Shown here piece by piece: positions 25,300 through 32,145 of a stretch of 32,775 nucleotides of DNA (its first letter is position 1; each line of letters starts with the position of its first letter). This DNA comes from an uncultured Bacteroidota bacterium (GTDB taxonomy: Bacteria > Bacteroidota > Bacteroidia > Bacteroidales > UBA12481). The stretch lies in the NCBI GenBank assembly GCA_903919065.1, contig CAIXHD010000365.1, forward strand, positions 1 to 32,775. Reading direction: 5' to 3'. A model generated the notes under the pieces. The model did not search any database. It worked only from the letters and a program-made list of their open reading frames with translations, and was not told where the DNA came from. The translations under genes were made by a program, and so were the position numbers.

Positions 25300-26471
25300 A
25301 ATTCGTAATTGATGATAGGATCCCCTTTATTCGTGGCGTTTTTGAACCTCACGCCGAAGTCATATACTTGCCCGGCGGGGAGATCAAAAGAGAGCACCTC
25401 CTCAATGCCGATGGACTTCTTGTGAGAACCAGGACCCGCTGCGATAAAAAACTCCTCGAAGGAACACGGGTGAAATTCATTGGTACCGCTACTATTGGTT
25501 TCGACCATATCGACACAGAATGGTGCGAATCAAACGGAATTACCTGGACAAATGCTCCTGGCTGCAACTCCGGATCTGTTGCACAATATATCACCGCAGT
25601 TTTGCTGGAAATTGCAGAACGCAGAGGATTTGATCTAAAAGATAAAACCCTTGGAATCATTGGCGTTGGCCATGTCGGAAAGAAGGTCGAAAGAATTGCG
25701 CGACTTTTGGGAATGCATGTTTTATTAAACGACCCTCCCCGTGAACGAGCTGAAGGTACGGCAAACTTCACCGGTCTGCATGAATTATTGCAAACTTCAG
25801 ATATTGTTACCATTCACGTTCCGCTGAACCGTGAGGGAGTCGATAAAACTTATCATTTGGTCGACAAGAAATTTCTGGAAAATTTAAAACCCGGGGCAGC
25901 CCTGATCAATTCCTCCAGGGGCGAGGTTATTGATGAAGCTCAGGTGGTGAGGACCGTTAGAGAGTTAAAGGAGTCAAAGAAGTTAGGGTTCCTGGCACTG
26001 GATGTGTGGGAAAATGAACCTGATATAAACAGGGAGTTACTTGGATTGGCAGATATTGCCACTCCGCATATTGCAGGATACTCACAGGATGGAAAACACA
26101 ACGCCACCCGAATGATCGCCGAATCCGCATGCCGTTACTTTGGCCTGTCAGGAACAGAAGGATCACTGAGCATCACCCCTTTGATTGGCGACAACCTGAT
26201 ACTGAATCCCGGTCACCTGTCACCCGTCAACAGTCACCAGTCACCGGTCACCCGTCACCCGTCACCTGTCACCTGTCACTCCTTCGTCCAAGCCACTTAT
26301 GATATCATGGCCGATGACCGCCGGCTCCATGAATTTCCGGAAACTTTTGAAAAACAACGAAATAATTACCCTGTCCGCAGGGAATTCAGCGCTTATACCA
26401 TTGAACCGTTTCCGGAAGCGGAAATCGGGCAAATAATGGCTGGTTTAGAATTTAAAAAATTAAAAACATGA
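25296..26471 (+). CDS. pdxB: PdxB-like 4-phosphoerythronate dehydrogenase
   Basis: 391 residues from ATG 25296, chosen because it overlaps the LarA stop as ATGA and starts MKFVIDDRIPF like other PdxB; an ATG at 25287 is also in frame. The NAD-binding motif is GIIGVGHVGKKVERIA, then the PdxB-typical LLNDPPR, and TPHIAGYSQDGK; catalytic Arg in NSSRGEV, Glu in ENEPD, His in TPHIAGYS. The C-terminal dimerisation segment is DRRLHEFPETFEKQRNNYP (DUF3410-like). PdxB makes 2-oxo-3-hydroxy-4-phosphobutanoate in vitamin B6 synthesis; in a catabolic operon it could act on another sugar acid. Two repeat arrays are inserted in frame: residues 221-231 (before LDVW, about four residues longer than E. coli PdxB as I recall it) and residues 306-329 (linker before the dimerisation segment). 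Confidence 0.8.
   Translation: MKFVIDDRIPFIRGVFEPHAEVIYLPGGEIKREHLLNADGLLVRTRTRCDKKLLEGTRVKFIGTATIGFDHIDTEWCESNGITWTNAPGCNSGSVAQYITAVLLEIAERRGFDLKDKTLGIIGVGHVGKKVERIARLLGMHVLLNDPPRERAEGTANFTGLHELLQTSDIVTIHVPLNREGVDKTYHLVDKKFLENLKPGAALINSSRGEVIDEAQVVRTVRELKESKKLGFLALDVWENEPDINRELLGLADIATPHIAGYSQDGKHNATRMIAESACRYFGLSGTEGSLSITPLIGDNLILNPGHLSPVNSHQSPVTRHPSPVTCHSFVQATYDIMADDRRLHEFPETFEKQRNNYPVRREFSAYTIEPFPEAEIGQIMAGLEFKKLKT
25956..25988. repeat. Short GTTAAAGGA-like tandem array inside pdxB
   Basis: Units GTTAGAGA, GTTAAAGGA, GTCAAAGAA and a final GTTAGGG (8, 9, 9 and 7 nt). Encodes VRELKESKKLG in frame, between the NSSRGEV and ALDVWENEP motifs, in a helical surface turn of the NAD domain. Confidence 0.6.
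26211..26280. repeat. Ten-unit heptanucleotide array (NGTCACC) inside pdxB
   Basis: Units: GGTCACC, TGTCACC, CGTCAAC, AGTCACC, AGTCACC, GGTCACC, CGTCACC, CGTCACC, TGTCACC, TGTCACT. The first base of each unit varies freely while GTCACC is almost fixed. Translated in frame it gives a seven-residue pattern (HLSPVN, HQSPVT, HPSPVT) in the linker before the C-terminal segment. 70 nt is not a multiple of three, so flanking bases restore the frame. Confidence 0.95.
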
Positions 26472-27919
26472 ATGATAAAAGCAACATAGGCCTCATCGGT
26501 CTCGCAGTCATGGGTGAAAATCTCGTTCTGAACATGGCAAACCACGGATTCAGGGTGAGCGTTTTCAACCGCACTTCTGATAGAACTGACAAATTTCTGG
26601 CTGAAGGGGCAAAAGGAAAATCGATAGTTGGTTTCCACTCCCTAGAGGAATTTGTGTCATCGCTGGAAAGTCCGAAAAAGGTGATGATGATGGTAAAGGC
26701 AGGAAAACCAGTGGATGACCTGATTGATCAGTTAATCCCACTTTTACAACCCGGCGATGTTATTATCGACGGTGGGAACAGCCATTATCCGGATACAAAC
26801 CGACGCACCGCATATATTGAGAGCCGTGGATTATTCTTTATCGGCACAGGAGTATCGGGAGGTGAGGAGGGAGCGCTGAAAGGCCCCTCCATCATGCCCG
26901 GAGGATCAAAAGCTGCATGGGAACTTGTGAAACCGATTTTTCAGACTATTGCTGCCAAAGTTGAAGGAGGTGCCGCATGTTGCGAGTGGGTGGGCGAAAA
27001 TGGTGCAGGCCATTTTGTAAAAATGGTACATAATGGAATTGAATATGGCGATATGCAACTTATTTGCGAAGCCTACCAGATTATGAAAGATCGCCTGAAG
27101 CTGACACCAGGCGAGATGTCGGAGGTATTTACTGAATGGGATCAAGGCGAGCTCAATAGCTATCTGATTGAAATTACAGCGGATATTCTGAAAAATAAAA
27201 CAGAAGACGGAAAATATCTGGTTGACCTGATCCTCGATACAGCCGGTCAGAAAGGTACTGGTCAGTGGACGGGAAAAGCAGCATTGGAACTGGGAGTTCC
27301 ATTAACATTGATTACCGAATCGGTGTTTTCACGGAGCCTGTCGGCTATGAAGGATGAAAGGGTGTTGGCATCTGCTACTTTAAAAGACAATAGACGGGGA
27401 GACGAAAGACAGGAAGACAATAGACCGGAAGACAATAGACAAAAAGACATTAAGATAGAACTAGAGGAAATCAGGCGGGCTCTTTATGCCGCCAAGATAA
27501 TTTCCTACACACAGGGATATATGCTTATGCAGGCTGCAGCAAAGGAATATGGATGGAACCTGAATTATGGCGGAATTGCACTGATGTGGAGAGGCGGCTG
27601 CATAATCCGGTCGGCCTTCCTGGGAAAGATCAAGGAAGCATACGATCGTAATCCATCTCTTGCAAATCTTTTATTGGATCCCTTCTTCGGCAAGCAGGTT
27701 CTGAGTGCCCAGAGTTCCTGGCGAAAAGTTATTTCGGAGGCTGTTCTGACAGGAATTCCTGTACCGGCACTTTCAGCCGCCATTTCCTTCTTCGACGGCT
27801 ACCGTAGTGAGCGGCTGCCGGCTAACCTGTTACAAGCCCAACGAGACTATTTCGGAGCCCATACTTATGAGCGTACTGATCGTCCGCGCGGTGAGTTTTT
27901 TCATACTCATTGGATGTAA
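26468..27919 (+). CDS. gnd: 6-phosphogluconate dehydrogenase, decarboxylating
   Basis: 483 residues. The Rossmann motif GLIGLAVMGENLVLNMANHGF and VFNRTSDRT (phosphate-binding, NADP type) are at the N-terminus; IDGGNSHYPDT and FIGTGVSGGEEGALKGPSIMPGG follow; the active site GENGAGHFVKMVHNGIEYGD has Lys185, Asn189 and Glu192. The C-terminal helical domain ends with AQRDYFGAHTYERTDRPRGEFFHTHW, as in other Gnd. Reaction: 6-phospho-D-gluconate + NADP+ -> ribulose-5-P + CO2 + NADPH. Residues 307-326 are an in-frame repeat insertion in the variable loop before IRRALYAAKI, away from the active-site residues. ATG overlaps the pdxB stop (ATGA). Its presence in a uronate operon implies that 6-phosphogluconate is an intermediate there. 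Confidence 0.93.
   Translation: MNDKSNIGLIGLAVMGENLVLNMANHGFRVSVFNRTSDRTDKFLAEGAKGKSIVGFHSLEEFVSSLESPKKVMMMVKAGKPVDDLIDQLIPLLQPGDVIIDGGNSHYPDTNRRTAYIESRGLFFIGTGVSGGEEGALKGPSIMPGGSKAAWELVKPIFQTIAAKVEGGAACCEWVGENGAGHFVKMVHNGIEYGDMQLICEAYQIMKDRLKLTPGEMSEVFTEWDQGELNSYLIEITADILKNKTEDGKYLVDLILDTAGQKGTGQWTGKAALELGVPLTLITESVFSRSLSAMKDERVLASATLKDNRRGDERQEDNRPEDNRQKDIKIELEEIRRALYAAKIISYTQGYMLMQAAAKEYGWNLNYGGIALMWRGGCIIRSAFLGKIKEAYDRNPSLANLLLDPFFGKQVLSAQSSWRKVISEAVLTGIPVPALSAAISFFDGYRSERLPANLLQAQRDYFGAHTYERTDRPRGEFFHTHWM
27386..27445. repeat. Four 15-nt repeats (DNRxE) inside gnd
   Basis: GACAATAGACGGGGA, GACGAAAGACAGGAA, GACAATAGACCGGAA and GACAATAGACAAAAA, with a partial fifth (GACATTAAG). Each 15-mer is a 7-mer plus an 8-mer ending in AGAC, so the array looks like the heptanucleotide arrays adjusted to keep reading frame. 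It encodes DNRRG, DERQE, DNRPE, DNRQK. Confidence 0.9.
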
Positions 27920-27935
27920 AACTGAAATTAATAAG

Positions 27936-29348
27936 ATGAAGCCATTTTTAGATTCAAATTTTCTGCTGACAAATAGTGTGGCTACCCGCCTTTTTACAAT
28001 GCAGGCAGCGAATATGCCGGTGATCGACTATCATTCACATTTAAACCCGCGGATGATTGCCGAGAATCACCAGTTTGAGAATATTACCCAGGCATGGCTA
28101 TATGGCGATCATTATAAATGGAGGGCCATGAGGGCAAATGGGGTACCGGAAGAATTCATTACCGGAGATGCCACAGATTACGAAAAATTCGAAAAATGGG
28201 CTGAGACAGTACCTTATACAATGGGTAATCCACTTTATCACTGGACGCATCTCGAGCTTCAGCGCTATTTTGGAATTACCAGTCAGCTGTCACCCGTCAC
28301 TTGTCAAGATATCTACGATAAAGCTTCCCGAATGCTGCGAACACCTGAATTCTCAGTCAAGTCCCTGCTTGAAAGAATGAATGTAGAGTTGGTTTGCACA
28401 ACCGATGATCCGCTGGATGCTCTTGATCACCACCGAAAAATTGCCGAATCAGGATGGAAAGTGAAAGTATTGCCAACCTGGAGGCCAGATAAAGTTTTAG
28501 CTTATGACCAGCCTGAAAACTGGAACCGTTATGTGGATACTCTTTCCACGATGACAGGGATTCAGATTATCCACTTCCAGAACCTATTAGATGCTTTACT
28601 CATCCGCCACGACTATTTCCATAGCCTGGGCTGCCGCTTGTCTGACCATGGTCTGGAGACATTTCCTCCGACTGATATCAGTCCCTTGGAAATTGAATCT
28701 GCTTTTCAAACACTGCGTGTAAACAAGCAGGCCATTTCCGACTCAGGAATCACACTCCGGCTTGCCGGTGCAACCCTCCTGGCCCTTGCACGAATGGATG
28801 AAAAAAAGGGCTGGGTGCAGCAATTCCATCTTGGGGCCTTACGTAACACCAATAGCAGAAGTCTGAGTCAGTTGGGTCCGGATACCGGATTTGATTCAAT
28901 CAGTGACCTTCCGATTGCAAGCCCCATGGCCCGGTTTTTCGACCGTCTTGAAAATGAAGGCAAATTGGCAAAAACGATACTCTACAACCTGAACCCGGCT
29001 TTTAATGAGGTGTTCGCCTCTATGACCGGGAATTTTCAGGATGGATCGGTACCCGGCAAAATCCAGTGGGGATCAGCCTGGTGGTTCCTTGATCAGAAAG
29101 ACGGGATGGAAGCTCAATTGAAAACATTGGCCAATTTCGGTTTATTGAGCCGGTTCGTCGGCATGTTGACTGACTCCCGAAGTTTTCTTTCCTATCCGCG
29201 GCACGAGTATTTTCGACGCGTATTATGCAACTTTATTGGTGAATCCGTGGAACGCGGAGAATGGCCGCAAGACGAGGAATGGCTTGCCACCATGGTCGAA
29301 AATATCTGTTACCGGAACGCAGTAAATTATTTCGAATTCGATAAATAG
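27936..29348 (+). CDS. uxaC: Uronate (glucuronate) isomerase
   Basis: 470 residues from ATG 27936, the same length as E. coli UxaC; the frame is open from 27807 but that segment overlaps gnd and has no family match. Family landmarks: DYHSHLNP (metal ligands His33 and His35), WLYGDHYKWRAMRANGV, NPLYHWTHLEL, CTTDDPLDALDHHRKIA, PTWRPDKV, SDHGLETF, QFHLGALRNTNSR, LGPDTGFDSI and MLTDSRSFLSYPRHEYFRRVLCN. It interconverts D-glucuronate and D-fructuronate (and galacturonate and tagaturonate) in the cytoplasm. Residues 116-125 (SQLSPVTCQD) are encoded by a four-unit heptanucleotide array in the loop after YFGIT. Last gene of the operon, 16 bp after gnd; its stop codon is the first three bases of the mosaic repeat at 29346. 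Confidence 0.95.
   Translation: MKPFLDSNFLLTNSVATRLFTMQAANMPVIDYHSHLNPRMIAENHQFENITQAWLYGDHYKWRAMRANGVPEEFITGDATDYEKFEKWAETVPYTMGNPLYHWTHLELQRYFGITSQLSPVTCQDIYDKASRMLRTPEFSVKSLLERMNVELVCTTDDPLDALDHHRKIAESGWKVKVLPTWRPDKVLAYDQPENWNRYVDTLSTMTGIQIIHFQNLLDALLIRHDYFHSLGCRLSDHGLETFPPTDISPLEIESAFQTLRVNKQAISDSGITLRLAGATLLALARMDEKKGWVQQFHLGALRNTNSRSLSQLGPDTGFDSISDLPIASPMARFFDRLENEGKLAKTILYNLNPAFNEVFASMTGNFQDGSVPGKIQWGSAWWFLDQKDGMEAQLKTLANFGLLSRFVGMLTDSRSFLSYPRHEYFRRVLCNFIGESVERGEWPQDEEWLATMVENICYRNAVNYFEFDK
28281..28308. repeat. Four-unit heptanucleotide array (NGTCACC type) inside uxaC
   Basis: Units AGTCAGC, TGTCACC, CGTCACT, TGTCAAG, the same unit family as 26211-26280 in pdxB 2 kb upstream. The peptide LSPVTC matches the SPVTC written by the pdxB array. 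Confidence 0.7.
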
Positions 29349-29455
29349 GCTCCCTGCGGTCGCTAAAAGGTCGCTGCGCTCCTAATAGGCTCCCTGCGGT
29401 CGCTAATTGGGTCGGCTTCGCCTCCCTAATTGGCTCGCGTTGCTCGCTAATTGGT
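29346..29455. repeat. Mosaic array of small hairpin modules between convergent genes
   Basis: Five related modules of about 20-23 nt, each with a tiny palindromic core and a CTAAT tail: cores CTGCGG, CTGCGC, CTGCGG, GGCTTCGCC and CGTTGC, with TCGCTAA, TCCTAAT, TCGCTAATT, TCCCTAATT and TCGCTAATT after them. The first three bases are the TAG stop of uxaC, and the last module's CTAATTGG is, on the minus strand, the Asn-TAG end of the C10 peptidase. GGCTTCGCC is a stable UUCG-type hairpin. It probably works as the shared bidirectional terminator of the two converging genes. Confidence 0.8.
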
Positions 29456-32035
29456 TATTACTATTTTCCTGTTTATAACACCCTCGGTGGTTGTCAGGCT
29501 GACAAAATAAATTCCTTTGGCCAGGCCAGACAGGGGCACTCGCATGACACTGCTCATTTCCGATTCAGAAAAGTTGTCATAAACCAGTGTACCACTTGAT
29601 GTTCGGATTGACACTCTCTTAGGCTGGCCGCTAAATTCCGACAAGTCAATATTTATAAAATCGGTTGCAGGATTCGGATAGATTCTGACCTTATCAGGAA
29701 TCTCAATATCATTGACTCCGGCAGCAGGTACCTTCACCGTACTGGTATTTAAGGAATAGGTGCCTGTATCGCCTTCAAAATAAGCACTTACTTTTATATA
29801 GACAGATTCGCCACCGTAAGCTAAAATGTCATAATCCATAAAATCGTCAAAGGTCTCTGACCAGTATTCTCCATCATAAGAATAAGAGAATAAACCGTCC
29901 AGCGTATAATCGCCAAGGTATTCTGAATAGCAGTCAGAGAGGCTAACTGTCACATTATAATCGTACCCTATTGGAAAATCAAAACGGTAATAGTCGTCAT
30001 CGGTGCTTATATGAATATTGGCTCCCGGAGTATTCGCCAGTGAAATTGAACCATTAAATGCCAATGGAAGTTTATAGGAATTCCCGGCAGTATTATTATT
30101 CTCATAAACATCCGGTATTAAAGCCTTTTCAATTATTGTTATTTTAATAGGATTCTGAAAATAATCTGAACCTGTCAGTTCCCATTCTCCATTCGTGCTT
30201 TGGTGCTGCACCGCAACCAGATATGTTCCCGGATCTACCTCCAAAGATTCAGTTGTGAACGTAAGGTATGGACTGAGGTAAGTATATTTGGAAGGCAGAC
30301 CGTTGGATTCATCTATTATTCCGATGATCTCAATAAACTCCCCTTCGAGATCATAAACAACAACAGCATAGGAACCATAAAAAGTTGTTGTCCCATCATT
30401 GCGGATATTCAGATTGAAGGAAGCAGGTTCACCATGAGTAAGGGTGGTGCCCGGAGTAACAACAATATCCGAATTCAGAGCGATCGGATTTGGATTTTTT
30501 ACCTCAAAGTCTATCCAGTTCACATAACTGCCATTATCCCCAAGCATGACCCAATTCTCCCCCGTTGGCCGGTAATACATCCCAATATGAAATTTGCCGG
30601 GTAACAAGGTTAACAATCCGGAGCAGGTAAATACCAGGTTATTGGTATATCTGTAGCCAGCAGCTAAGGCATAACCGGTTTTAATCTCCACATAATCGAC
30701 AAAAATATTCTGATCATCAAAAAGGGCAGCACAATAATCACCGGTGTAATCCGCAGTGCCTTTGTTGGCAATGTTGGTAGTCACAGTAAAAGAATCCCCA
30801 TAATTGATCGGATTAGCTGCTGCAACCACATAATCGCGCAACACCATATTAAAACTGCCGCTCTGTGCCGGTGGTTCTATGCGAATTATTGCCCTCTGGT
30901 CGTCGTTATAGGTTCCGTTACCTCCTCCGGCACCAGGTTCTTCAGGTTTCATCGCATTTAATGCATAATATCCGTCACAGCTTCCTCCCCAACCCCAGTT
31001 AAAGTGAAAATTGTTACTGCCATCAACTCCATCACAAACAAATGCATGACCTCCGCCATCAGCGCCTCTACCAGCGTACAGTACAGGGCGGTTTGCCTGA
31101 AGTTCTGACCTGATTAAGCTTATCCATTCAGCATTGGAGTAATCGTCTTTATACTCTCCTGACAATGTTTGCTTATAACCAAAATATTTCCAGAATGCCG
31201 TTTCAGCGTCTACAGAGTCTGATGCATTCATCAACATGGCCCCACTCCCACCGGGGCTATATTCCATGTCCACACTTACTCCGCAATGGTACATCAGAGT
31301 AGCCACGGCACTATTAGCAGAATTCACTGTATTTGGCATGGATGCCCAATCATAAGTGGTGGAACCAAAGTTCGCCGACAAAGTTCCATATTTCTTGTGG
31401 TTGTAAGAATGAAAACCGGATCCGGTAACCGGGTAATTCCAATATTTCATTACCTGAGCCATAGCGGTTGCAACGCAGCCTGTAACTGAGCCACCCGGGC
31501 AGAGAGCATTATAGTAGGGTAGCTGGTTCCATTTTGTCTTAACTAATGGAGCTATGCTCGATCCTCCCTTGAGTGGCACTGTGGATAAATCATCATCACT
31601 TAGTGCGGTCCAGAGGGTTAAAACCTCCGGACTTTCAGGCAACTGTTTATTTATAGCAAACCTGATTTGATCCTTGTATCCTTCCAGCCATTTGGCCAAA
31701 TTGGATGGTATGGAGTCTGGATTAAATCCACCTTCCTGGGAATACCCCAGAATGGGGGCTACCTTGTCATCTCCGGCAACAATAATAAAAGATTTTGATG
31801 GCACACTATAAATATAAAACAGGGAACCGCCATCGATGAACGGACTATTTCCGGGCGATTTGTAAGTAGCGGTAAAAACCAGCTGCAATGATGCTGCATC
31901 AGGGATAGCAGTCTCATTAGAAACAAATTGGAGATAATTAACAGCAACACGTTTGGCCAGGGTCTGGTTGACTTGCTTACCAATAGCATTAGCAAATACT
32001 ATTAGGGAAATGAATAGAGTCAGGAGCTTTTTCAT
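29447..32035 (-). CDS. Secreted C10-family (streptopain-like) cysteine peptidase with T9SS sorting domain
   Basis: 862 residues. Signal peptide residues 1-19. Residues about 20-160 form the Spi-type prodomain that keeps C10 peptidases inactive. The catalytic domain is about 161-395: Cys187 in VTGCVATAMAQVMKYW and His330 in GGGHAFVCDGVDG, with FHFNWGWGG after it (the Trp/Asn-containing loop). Residues about 400-640 are two beta-sandwich CARDB/Ig-like segments (PINYGDSFTVTTNI, then GEPASFNLNIRNDG). A further beta domain (YRFDFPIGYDYNVTVSLSD) is followed by the T9SS type A sorting domain at about 785-862 (VRIYPNPATDFINI, GLAKGIYFVSL). The protein is predicted to be exported by the type IX system, processed and active outside the cell. 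It lies between uxaC and uxaE on the opposite strand, and its stop codon is inside the hairpin-module array. Confidence 0.9.
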   Translation of the reverse strand: MKKLLTLFISLIVFANAIGKQVNQTLAKRVAVNYLQFVSNETAIPDAASLQLVFTATYKSPGNSPFIDGGSLFYIYSVPSKSFIIVAGDDKVAPILGYSQEGGFNPDSIPSNLAKWLEGYKDQIRFAINKQLPESPEVLTLWTALSDDDLSTVPLKGGSSIAPLVKTKWNQLPYYNALCPGGSVTGCVATAMAQVMKYWNYPVTGSGFHSYNHKKYGTLSANFGSTTYDWASMPNTVNSANSAVATLMYHCGVSVDMEYSPGGSGAMLMNASDSVDAETAFWKYFGYKQTLSGEYKDDYSNAEWISLIRSELQANRPVLYAGRGADGGGHAFVCDGVDGSNNFHFNWGWGGSCDGYYALNAMKPEEPGAGGGNGTYNDDQRAIIRIEPPAQSGSFNMVLRDYVVAAANPINYGDSFTVTTNIANKGTADYTGDYCAALFDDQNIFVDYVEIKTGYALAAGYRYTNNLVFTCSGLLTLLPGKFHIGMYYRPTGENWVMLGDNGSYVNWIDFEVKNPNPIALNSDIVVTPGTTLTHGEPASFNLNIRNDGTTTFYGSYAVVVYDLEGEFIEIIGIIDESNGLPSKYTYLSPYLTFTTESLEVDPGTYLVAVQHQSTNGEWELTGSDYFQNPIKITIIEKALIPDVYENNNTAGNSYKLPLAFNGSISLANTPGANIHISTDDDYYRFDFPIGYDYNVTVSLSDCYSEYLGDYTLDGLFSYSYDGEYWSETFDDFMDYDILAYGGESVYIKVSAYFEGDTGTYSLNTSTVKVPAAGVNDIEIPDKVRIYPNPATDFINIDLSEFSGQPKRVSIRTSSGTLVYDNFSESEMSSVMRVPLSGLAKGIYFVSLTTTEGVINRKIVITN

Positions 32036-32050
32036 GGTGGCAGAATAGTT

Positions 32051-32058
32051 TATCTTTG
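32051..32058 (+). promoter_or_regulatory. Putative -7 box (TATCTTTG) for uxaE
   Basis: TATCTTTG is a full match to TAnnTTTG, with TTTT at 32028-32031 at the right distance for -33. It is 88 bp before the uxaE ATG, on the divergent side of the C10 peptidase start. Confidence 0.45.
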
Positions 32059-32145
32059 ATTTCAGGACTATTTCTACAGGTTGGGGAAAACCACTATTTC
32101 AAATTTAAAAAATATTTTAATCCAAACAAAATCAGATTTATACCC

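Noticed and set aside
26211-26280. CRISPR-like or iteron array.
   Set aside because: Units are 7 nt and contiguous without spacers, lie inside a coding gene and have no associated cas or rep gene.
27807-27935. Extended UxaC N-terminus.
   Set aside because: The segment overlaps gnd out of frame and the start at 27936 gives the family's normal 470 residues.
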